Assembly (NCBI GenBank): GCA_016710785.1
Contig: JADJUE010000006.1
Location: 206,787-270,786, forward strand
Length of the DNA: 64,000 bases
Reading direction: 5' to 3'
DNA from: Candidatus Epilinea brevis
GTDB taxonomy: Bacteria; Chloroflexota; Anaerolineae; Epilineales; Epilineaceae
Position numbers and translations under genes: made by a program. Within the stretch, counting starts at the first letter, position 1; each line of letters begins with the position of its first letter. Below the pieces are notes generated by a model. It was not told the DNA's origin. It did no database searches and saw nothing but the letters and a program-made list of their open reading frames with translations. Positions 56,521 through 64,000 of this stretch are shown in pieces.

Positions 56521-57494
56521 ATGACCACCCATCCCGCCCCCTTCGGACCCTTCCTCGCGTCCCTGCTGGCGGCAAGCCTGCTGGGCGCCTGCAGCCCGGC
56601 GGCCCCCACGGCCCCGATCCAGCGGATGACGCGGCGGCCGGCGCTGTGACCACGCCGACGGTCGCCGTCTCCAAGGGCAAGATCGCCGTGGGGAGCAAGA
56701 ACTTCACCGAGGCCTTCATCGTCGGCGAGATCTACGCCCAGGTCTTGGAGCGGGCGGGCTACGAGGTGGAGCGCAAGCTCAACCTGGGGGCCACCGACAT
56801 CGCCCAGGCGGCCTTGGTGGCCGGCGACATCGACCTGTATCCGGAGTACACCAGCACCGGGCTCATGACGGTGCTCAAGGCGCCGCCGCTCACGGACGAG
56901 GCCGCCATCTACCAGGCGGTGAAGGCCGGTTACCAGGAGCAGTTCAATCTGGTGTGGCTGGAGCCGGCACCCTTCAACAACCCGCAGGCCCTGGCCACCA
57001 CCAAGACGGTGGCCGAGGCCCACAAGCTGGCCACCTACAGCGACCTGGCGGCGGCCGCGCCAGAGTTGGTGCTGGGCGCGCCGCCGGAGTTCATCGAGCG
57101 CGAGGACGGCCTGCCGGGGCTGCAGAAGGCTTACGGCGGCTTCGCGTTCGGGGAGGTGCGGCCGCTGGACGCGGGCCTGCGCTACCCGGCGCTGGAGAGC
57201 GGCGACGTGGACGTGGTGGTGGCCTTCGGGACGGACGGGCAGATCAGCGGCTTCGGCCTGCAGCTGCTGCAGGATGACAAGAAGCTCTATCCGCCCTACC
57301 AGGTGGCTCCGGTCCTGCGCCAGGCGGTACTGGACGCCCATCCGGACATCGCCGAGACGCTCAACGCGATCAGCCGGCTGCTGAGCACGGAGAAGATGCA
57401 GGCCATGAACTGGTCGGTCGACGGGCCGGACAAGCGCGAACCAGCGGAAGTGGCCCAGGCCTTTCTGGTGGAAGCGGGCATCCTCACCCCTTGA
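56521..57494 (+). CDS. OsmU/Opu-type substrate-binding lipoprotein, frameshift after signal peptide
   Basis: The ATG at 56521 follows AAGGAGA by 8 nt. The first 30 residues are a lipoprotein signal (FLASLLAASLLGAC, lipobox LLGAC). A missing base near 56614 stops that frame. The repaired frame continues DPADDAAAGAVTTP and then the mature OpuAC/YehZ-like domain: KIAVGSKNFTEAFIVGEIYA, LGATDIAQAALVAGDIDLYP then EYTSTGL, and GGFAFGEVRPLDAGLRYPAL. SEKM-like LLSTEKMQAMNWSVD lies near the end. It binds a quaternary amine such as glycine betaine and presents it to the flanking permeases. It lies between the first permease gene and the ATPase gene. Confidence 0.86.
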
Positions 57495-57499
57495 CGGCG

Positions 57500-58560
57500 A
57501 TGGGCATGACGACGGATTCGGGCACGCCCCCGCCGGCGCTGCGCTTCGAGGGGCGTCGGCGTGGCCTACCCAGGCGCCGCCGGCCAGGCCTGCGGGACGT
57601 GAGCCTGGAGGTGGCCCGGGGCGAGCTGGTGGTGCTCTGGGCCCTCGGGCTGCGGCAAGACGACCCTGCTCAAGACGGTCAACCGCCTGGTGACGCCCGA
57701 CAGTGGCCGGGTGCTGCTGGAGGGCGCGGATGTGCGCGCCGGCGGGGCGACGGCGCTCCGCCGGCGCATCGGCTACGTGATCCAGGCGACGGGCTCTTCC
57801 CCACCTGACGGTGGCCCAGAACATCGGCCTGGTGCCGGGGCTGCTCAACTGGGAGGCGCGGCGGACAAGGGAGCGGGTGGATGAGCTGCCGGCCCTGGTC
57901 AAGCTGGCTGGCGGATTACGGCTCGCGCTACCCGCGCCAGCTCTCCGGCGGCGAGGCGCAGCGGGTGGGCATCGCCCGCGCCCTGGCCGCCGACCCGGCC
58001 TTCCTGCTGATGGACGAGCCCTTCGGGGCCATCGACGCCATCGCCCGCGACCACCTGCAGGAGGCGCTGCTGGAGATCCAGAGCCGTCTGCGCAAGACGA
58101 TCCTCTTCGTGACCCACGACGTGGACGAGGCCCTGCGGCTGGCCGATCGCATCGCCGTCTTGCGCGCGGGGCGGCTGGTGCAGGTGGCGACGCCGCTTGA
58201 TCTCCTGAGCCGGCCGGCCGATGCCTTCGTGCGCGAGCTGCTCGGCGCCGACGACCTCTTCCGCCGCCTGGGTCTGCTGAGGGTGCGCGATCTGATGGCG
58301 CCGCCGGGGGATGGCGCCGCGGCTCCCGGCACGGCTGCTGGCACGGAAGCGGACACGGATGCAACCTCGGCTTCCAAGACATCCGTGGGCTCCCGCGTTG
58401 ACCTGGGACCGGACGACGATCTGCGAGAAGCTTTGACCGCGCTCTTGCGGTCGGAAGCCTCGAGCTGCCGGTGCGCGATGCCGACGGGAACTCTCGTCGG
58501 CCGGTCTCGCTTGACGCCCTGCGCCGCATCAGCCGGCCGGGCGGCGCGCCACGACCTGGC
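57500..58560 (+). CDS. OsmU/Opu-type ABC ATPase (ProV/OpuCA/YehX-like), several frameshifts
   Basis: The fragments line up as one ATPase. The N-terminus is ALRDVSLEVARGELVVL-like. The Walker A region spans 57640-57670, where only a frame change gives GLRQDDPAQ versus the expected G-x-G-K-T-T-L. RVLLEGADVRAGGATALRRR follows, with LTVAQNIGLVPGLLNWEARR, the signature QLSGGEAQRVGIARALAADP, Walker B FLLMDEPFGAIDAIARDHLQ and FVTHDVDEALRLADRIAVLR. A C-terminal extension with LGPDDDLREALTALLRSE and LPVRDADGNS resembles CBS-type domains of OpuCA/ProV. At least four indels are needed. The 3' boundary with the next permease is approximate. Confidence 0.82.
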
Positions 58561-59238
58561 TGCTGGACCATCCGGCGCTGGTCGCGCAGCGCTTCGGCGA
58601 GCATCTCTGGCTCCGGCGTCTCCCTGGCCCTGGCCCTGCTCATCGCCCCCGCCATTGGGCATCGCCACGGCCCGCGACCGCCGTCTCGACGGCCCGGTGC
58701 TCGGCGCCTTGGGCGTCCTCTCACACGGTCCCCAGCCTGGCGCTCTTGGTCGCCCTGATTCCCATCGCCGGCCTCGGCCGGCGCACGGCCCTGATCGCCC
58801 TGGTGGCCTACGCCCAGGTCTTCCTGGTGCGCAACCTGGTCACGGGTCTGCGCGGCGTGGACCCGGCCATCCGCGAGGCGGCGCGCGGGCTGGGAATGAG
58901 TCCGGCCCAGCAGCTGCGGCGCATCGACCTGCCCCTGGCGCTGCCGGCGATCCTGGCCGGCGTGCGCATCGCGGCGGTCTCGACCATCGGCCTGGCCACC
59001 CTTGGCGCCCTGATCAACGCCGGCGGCCTGGGCACCTTGCCTTTCGAAGGGGTGGCGCAGGACAACGGCGCAAGATTCGCGCGGGGCGATCGCGGTAATG
59101 GGGTTGGCGTTGTTCAACGTGGTGCTGGAGCGGTGGAGGAACGGGCGAGGGGTGAGCGCGGGGTGGGGGGGGCGATGCGGGGTGAGGAGCAATGGGCCGT
59201 GGAAGGAGCCGGGAGCATGTCGGGCAACCGGCAGCTAG
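58560..59238 (+). CDS. OsmU/Opu-type ABC permease, second copy (YehY/OpuCD-like), frameshifted
   Basis: The protein starts somewhere near 58550-58570, where a frame reads TWLLDHPALVAQRFGEHLW in pieces. It continues VSLALALLIAP, then after further slips near 58660-58740 LIPIAGLGRRTALIALVAYA, QVFLVRNLVTGLRGVDPAIR and EAARGLGMSPAQQLRRIDLP, the EAA loop of the permease family. VSTIGLATLGALINAGGLGT follows. A slip near 59065 leads to AIAVMGLALFNVVLERWRNG and a TAG at 59238. It completes the four-part order permease, binding protein, ATPase, permease, as in YehWZXY/OsmU systems. Confidence 0.8.
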
Positions 59239-59698
59239 CAGAGGTTCCGGTCAGGGGATTGATGCGGCCCTTGCATAATGCTTCAAGAGGGGGGTCACAT
59301 GGTGGCCATATCCGCATCCTCCGGTGCAGAGACCCAATGGGCATGTAAGAAGGGTGTGCATGGTTATGTATACGCACTTTGTGGACACGACATCGGACTG
59401 AATCCGCCTCACACCAAGAGTGTCGGCTACGGAGTCCGCCAATGGAAGGTTTTATGGACGAGTGCCGCTGAAAGGGAACGTCTGCCCCATCCACGCTACG
59501 CTATCATGCGTAGAGTAAGCGCTCGAGCCATGAAAGATGGCGATCCACGGCGATCATCATTAGACGTTGGCGCTCCGGGTCACGAGAACTCAAAGCGACA
59601 AGTGGACTTGCCATCCAGACCGAGAGGACGGGTTTGACCATGGCCATCTGTGAACGTGTCCGCACGCGCTGGTCTGCAACGGCGCTCACACTGCCGCG
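59239..59698. other. intergenic region, no supported gene
   Basis: A 460-bp stretch of clearly lower GC than the DNA to its left. An open frame (59278-59637) exists but has no recognisable content or ribosome site. The region marks the change to the lower-GC segment that runs to the right edge. Confidence 0.4.
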
Positions 59699-60864
59699 AT
59701 GGGAGTGGCAAGGGGATGCACTATGCCAGCCACGGGTCCCGGCACCCCAGCATTTGAGCCCGCAGCGGATACGCCCGCGGCATCCAACCCCGCCGCGGTG
59801 GTAACCCCAGTCCCGCCCGGACCTCTGCCTGCTGGATGCCACGGGCCTTTGGGTACGCGATGCGGAAAGCGCCGCCGCGGCCCTGGTGGCGGATCCGAAC
59901 GCATGGGACAGGCGCGAGCCCATCCTATCGCCGGACGGACGGTGGGTCGGCTACATCGCCGAGGTCCGCGACAAGCAGGGCACCTTCCAAAACGAGTTGC
60001 ATGTCGTGTCATGGGTAGATGGCACGGTGCGACAGACTGTAGTGGGCGACGCTCTCGGCGTGGAGGACCTCTCCAGCTCCGGTCAGCGTCGAGGGATCCT
60101 GACGCCGGTCTGGTCGCCAGACAGTCGCATGATGGCCTTCGATACGATTTCCCGGCCGCCGATGAAGCTATGCCGCACAGCTACGACGATCTCTGGACGC
60201 TGGACCTCGACAGCGGCAAGGTCACGCGCGTGCTCGATGAAGGAAGGCTGGCTCGGTCGCATTCTCCCCGATGGGTCGATGTTTGCCGTGGCGACGGCCG
60301 GCTATTCCCGGTGCCGACACCAAGCCGGTGGTCAAGGTCTTGCGAACCGACGGTTCGGGAGAGCGCGAACTGTTCAGGCACCCATTGGTCATCCTCCACG
60401 AAGAAGGCTACGCGTCAGACAAACTCCAGTGGACGCTGGATGGGAGAAGCATCCTGCTGGCCCTTCCGGCGCCTCAAGCTGGCGAGGAGCTTCTGGATAT
60501 CCGCTGGCCAACTGCCCAGCTCTATCGCCTGCCGCTCGACGACGAGCCGGAACTCCTCGCCACTGTGAAGGACGTCGTGGGTGGGGCGTACGGCATTGAG
60601 TGGTCGCCCGACGCCCAGCACACCGCGTACGTCGTGACAACGGCGGACCCTTCAACGGCGACAGAAACTGGTGATGTCAGCTATCCACCTCCGGCACCTG
60701 TGCGTGACCTGATTATCGCGGGCCCGGACGGGACCCGCGGACAGACAGTGATCCGGGCTCCAAACCTCAGCTTCGTCGGCTGGATGCCGGATAGCCAGCA
60801 CTTTCGTTACAGCCGCCAGACAGCAACCGAACTGAGCGCGGTTACTGTAGGCGCGCTACCCTAG
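59699..60864 (+). CDS. PD40/TolB-like beta-propeller protein, probably exported, frameshifted
   Basis: The N-terminal part (CTMPATGPGTPAFEPAADTP with AASNPAAVVTPVPPGP) is an Ala/Pro-rich linker. A cysteine in VARGC may be a lipobox remnant, but the start is uncertain because the frame slips near 59820. Then CLLDATGLWVRDAESAAAAL leads into WD40-like/PD40 blades: EPILSPDGRWVGYIAEVRDK, ILTPVWSPDSRMMAFDTISR, DDLWTLDLDSGKVTRVLDEG, LQWTLDGRSILLALPAP and YGIEWSPDAQHTAYVVTT. The end is NLSFVGWMPDSQHFRYSRQT then the stop at 60864. At least three slips are required. The function is unknown. It precedes the protein kinase gene by 240 bp. Confidence 0.68.
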
Positions 60865-61103
60865 CGACAATGCATCCTCTAGCCCCAGACACAACTACTC
60901 TCATCTGAATGCGTCCTTGCTCGGAGGCATACCGGGCTCCGCGACAATTGTGCGGAAGACGGTGGTTTTATCGACAACTCCCGTGACGCGAGAGCAGATC
61001 ATCATGCAGTGCGCTAGAATATGAGAGCGTTTGATCTGCGGTCACAGACGACGTGGCTCGACAGACAGGTTTCTCGTCACTCTCCACATGAGGCTAATTC
61101 GAC
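60865..61103 (+). promoter_or_regulatory. region upstream of the protein kinase gene
   Basis: 239 bp without a supported gene. TAGAAT near 61014-61019 is a good -10 candidate, about 85 bp before the kinase ATG; a -35 at the right distance is not clear. Confidence 0.35.
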
Positions 61104-62435
61104 ATGGATGTCATTAGGCTTTCGAGGATCTGGACACTTGGGGCTCTCATTGGCGACCCATCAGGCTTCGGGAAGGTCTATCAGGCCGTCGCCGACGACG
61201 GGACGATTGCCGCGATTAAGCTCGTGCCGAAAGAGCCTGGTGCCGAACGTGAGATCTTGTTCGAGGAAATCAGTGGCGTGGAAAACGTGATACCGATCAT
61301 CGACACAGGCGAATTCAAGGACTACTGGGTGATCGTCATGCCGCGAGCAGAACGCTCGCTTCGGGCACATTTGGCGACCCATGATGGGACACTTCCCCTA
61401 AATGATGCTTTGCCGATCCTAGTTGACATTGCCCAGGCCCTGGCCGAACTCGATGGCCGCGTGGTACATCGTGACCTGAAACCAGAGAATATCCTTCTGT
61501 TCAATGGTCATTGGTGCCTCGCAGACTTTGGTATCGCCCGGTATGCTGATGCCTCGACCCAGCCTGATACTCGGAAGTTTGCGATGTCACCGCCGTACTC
61601 CGCGCCAGAGCGCTGGCGACACGAACACGCGACGAGTGCGGCCGATGTCTACTCTTTCGGGGTAATGGCTTGGGAGATCCTCACGGGTCGTCCTTTATTC
61701 TCTGGCCCGGCATTGGATGACTTTCGGGAGCAGCATCTCCACTTCCCCCCGTTCTGGCCGACCAGTCGCCCGCACTCACCAGTCTCATTCAGGAATGCTT
61801 TACAGGCGCCGGGTTCTCGCCCCTCGTCAAAGACTAAGGACTCTTCGTCGTCGCAAGCCAGAGCTTGCGGGCTATCAGCGCCCGAATGCGTCAAGCTGTT
61901 GCTGACAACGCCCCGGCCGCCACACCGAACCAGCGTGCGCGCGCTGACGACTGGTCATTGCAGCTCGGCAGCGCTTCGCTCGGCATGGACCCGGCCAAGC
62001 TCGTAGTACCAGGGAGTTTCGGGCAGCGGGCGCCAGCATTCGATGTCATCGCAGTCGCTGCCATTGGTGTCGTTATCCCGCCCGGGCTGACGACTACCAC
62101 GGGCGCTGCCACTCGTTATGGTACGGCGATCTCCAAGAGACGGGCGTCTATCGTTGGTTCGAAACGGGGTTCATGGTCTCCGTGCTCGTCCCTAAGCGCC
62201 TCCATCATGTACCGGCTGCAATGGAACCGAACGAAAGTACAGGCAAGGCCTTCGCGAACGCCATAACCGAGTGGTCTCTCGCACGGCCTGTCGTGCCGAT
62301 CGATCAGGGGGGAGGGAGGATGCCTTCATTGAGCGGTGGCTCAATTGGTTTGCGGAGAGGCCGCCGCGGGCCACTCCAACATCCGCGAGGTTTACCAGAG
62401 GGCGACCCGAAGGGATCGTACTCCGACAACTCTAG
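61104..62435 (+). CDS. Ser/Thr protein kinase (Hanks type) with C-terminal extension, frameshifted
   Basis: The kinase domain is complete: glycine-rich loop GDPSGFGKVYQAVADDG, Lys39 in AAIKLVP, HRDLKPENILL (His122-Arg123-Asp124), DFG at 141-143, and SPPYSAPE before the DVYSFGVMAWEILTGRPLFS helix. After about residue 212 the frame slips near 61750. The alternative frames read VLADQSPALTSLIQECFTGA and LRTLRRRKPELAGYQ. A further region follows (AVADNAPAATPNQRARADDW; VVPGSFGQRAPAFDVIAVAA) and ends DAFIERWLNWFAERPPRATP with a stop at 62435. No PASTA repeats and no clear membrane helix are seen. Its targets are unknown. The GC content is lower than in the left part of the window. Confidence 0.82.
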
Positions 62436-63312
62436 GCGGTTCGAGAGGGGGCACGGCGGCCCAAGATTGTGGCTACGGCACATGGCTGCCCAGTCATCAT
62501 CGGTAACATCCCGACTGTCATACTCGTTCTCTTCGACGACGATCGGCCAGCCGTCTGCGTCTCTTCCAATCCGAAAGTATGGACCGGCATAGCCGCAATT
62601 TGGCAAGAATATCTCTGCTATAAACGGATTGTTCTCGCTCTCCTTCCTTGATGACGCGAAAGCCTGGAGGATTGGAAATAAACCAGGGCCGTGGCGTGAA
62701 GCGTCCATCTCTGTCAGTGACGATGAACTGAAGAGCAATGACATCGGATAAGAGATGGATGGCTTCAAGTGCAGGAGTTCTGTCGTCATGGTCGAGGGCG
62801 GGATCAAAATGGATTGCGCGCCAACGCAGATCCTTCAGCTGTCGTAGTTTGACCACGGCATCAGGTAGAAGGACCCTCCAAGCCTCCAAGACATCGATCG
62901 GTTCATTCCAATCACTAAAAGAATCTCTTCTTGTAGATGTACTTATACTGTGGTGTCGTACGATAGTGTTCGCGAAGACGGATCACCAAGTGTGCGAGGA
63001 TGCGCTCGGCGAGCGCGAAGGCGCCGGTTAGGAAGGGTAGTACGCGCCCATCACAAAGGCATCCCGAACCTGCGGCAGAAACCTGTTGTGAAAAGCAAGG
63101 ATTGACATGGGCAGTGGCCCAAGATCGAGAAGATTGGCCAACTTGGGATCGAGGTTAGCCGTCCCGTACTGTTGAGCGAGACTGGAGATAACGGCCCCGC
63201 GGTTCTTGTGATGCGTCTCCTTGACCACAGCATCCCACTCCTCCTTGAGGGGACTTCCCAGGATAGTGGCGCGGGTATCAAATTGAAGGTTGAGGATAAC
63301 GTAGCGCTTCAC
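62304..63312 (-). CDS. protein of unknown function (about 300 aa), three frameshifts
   Basis: Three minus-strand pieces join into one protein. The GTG start at 63312 (TGGAG about 8 nt upstream) gives RYVILNLQFDTRATILGSPL and LLDLGPLPMSILAFHNRFLP. One base missing near 63036 restores VMGAYYPFLTGAFALAERIL and HLVIRLREHYRTTPQYKYIY. One extra T near 62916 leads to SDWNEPIDVLEAWRVLLPDA and LRQLKDLRWRAIHFDPALDH. A slip near 62650 leads to NNPFIAEIFLPNCGYAGPYF and VVEENEYDSRDVTDDDWAAM. The helical middle with 'LR...IHF' looks like a bacterial family seen near defence or accessory genes, but I cannot name it. The last about 130 bp overlap the kinase gene, so the true stop may be near 62432. Confidence 0.6.
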
Positions 63313-63471
63313 TGGATGGCTCCATCAATGGAGGGTGGGGTATCGGTGGCGCGGAGGATATCGACGAGGAAGTCGAACACCGGAATACCGCGACTGCGCC
63401 AACCTTTCAGCCTGGGCGGCCCCCAGGCTAAGCCCAATGGTCGGCTCGACCGAATCACCAGCCGTCATGGT

Positions 63472-64000
63472 CTACGGCCCCGTACCCCAGATCTCCATCG
63501 CATAGTCATCGCCACGGCGCTCGGTCTTCACGAACAGGAACTTGTCGACAATCCAACCAGACTCGCCAGGGCCTCCGTTTCCGGCCCACCAGTTGCTGCT
63601 AGGACTGTCAGGTAGAACGGAAAACCAGATCGAGCCAGGCTCGGCACCCTCGATGCGAAACTCCTTCAATCGGCATGAGTCGGGAACGGACGCATCGATG
63701 TGGCTCTGTAGATAGTCGGAGAACAGCTCGGTCAGGATCTGTGCCTCGCTCATGCTCTCGGCTTCGGAGACCGTCATCGTGACCTGAGAATCATCCGACA
63801 GGAAGCTCGCCATCCGGCGCATCGTCACTGGCGGCCATAGGAGTCGGCTCGGCCGTCGCCTCGGTATCGTCGAAGGGACTGACCGTCACGATCTCGACTC
63901 CAGTCTCATCGACAATGCCGGCCGGTGTCGCCGTTGGCGACGCACAGCCGCCCAGAGGGGTCAGGATCGAGATGAGAAGGATGGCGGCTTGGCGGCTGGA
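63472..64000 (-). CDS. lipoprotein of unknown function, cut by the right window edge, frameshifted
   Basis: Entering from base 64000, the minus strand reads SRQAAILLISILTPLGGCAS, a lipoprotein signal with lipobox LGGC, so only the first few residues are missing. A Thr/Glu-rich linker follows (VETVSPFDD-like, TEATAEPTPMAA). Near 63830 the frame changes, and the protein continues DDSQVTMTVSEAESMSEAQI, DYLQSHIDASVPDSCRLKEF and GWIVDKFLFVKTERRGDDYA to the stop at 63472. I do not recognise the family. It is probably exported and anchored to the membrane. Confidence 0.62.

Noticed and set aside
59278..59637. A 119-codon plus-strand frame
   Set aside because: No ribosome site, no recognisable domain and an atypical composition; not enough support for a gene.
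1..64000. tRNA, rRNA, insertion sequence or prophage genes
   Set aside because: None recognised on reading both strands; a covariance-model and transposase search would be needed to exclude them fully.

Overview
The window is GC-rich DNA that reads like an environmental Chloroflexota (Anaerolineae-like) genome fragment. This is inferred from gene content and style: long Pro/Thr-rich linkers in secreted proteins, C-termini with a LPxL-type motif, two gingipain-like C25 proteins, a class II ribonucleotide reductase, ECF sigma/anti-sigma and FtsX-type ABC genes, and no outer-membrane machinery. No rRNA, tRNA, CRISPR array or insertion sequence was recognised. Single-base frameshifts are very common, often beside homopolymers and inside well-conserved genes, so many 'broken' genes probably reflect uncorrected sequencing errors. 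Coordinates of such genes span all the fragments.

Layout. (1) 9338 to 1, minus strand: a glycan operon headed by a NusG/RfaH/LoaP-like antiterminator, then an acyltransferase, a GT2 glycosyltransferase, a B12-binding radical SAM protein, a COG4091 oxidoreductase, a small protein, a sugar-nucleotide epimerase, a DegT aminotransferase and ATP sulfurylase (cut by the window edge). ATP sulfurylase suggests sulfate activation for the glycan. (2) 9.6-19.8 kb, plus strand: a putative RiPP-like locus with a PF14907-type nucleotidyltransferase, a 70-aa peptide, an HPr-kinase-like ATPase, two C25 peptidase-like secreted proteins, a signal-peptidase-like protein and PqqD. It resembles kinase-bearing lasso-peptide clusters, but no cyclase or B2 protease is seen. 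This is the best candidate here for an undescribed system.

(3) 19.9-26.1 kb: a secreted beta-propeller protein, a divergent regulatory region, a large PT-repeat protein ending in LPETG, and selA. (4) 26.2-34.7 kb: HelD/HelR, an MFS transporter, nrdJ, a Na/Pi-type transporter and a double universal stress protein. (5) 34.9-42.6 kb: YIP1, a MacB-type ATPase, an ECF sigma with an anti-sigma-like partner carrying six 54-bp His/Pro repeats, a CARDB-type secreted protein, an FtsX-like permease, DUF1801 and VOC proteins.

(6) 42.5-55.7 kb: secreted proteins (PT-rich, beta-helix, a roughly 2,180-residue propeller-VWA protein, a delta-60 repeat protein), with a pair of 20-bp palindromes near 45.8 kb. 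(7) 55.7-59.2 kb: an OsmU/Opu-type compatible-solute ABC transporter fused abruptly to the preceding gene. (8) 59.2-64 kb: lower-GC DNA with a PD40 propeller protein, a Ser/Thr kinase, an unknown protein and a lipoprotein cut by the right edge.
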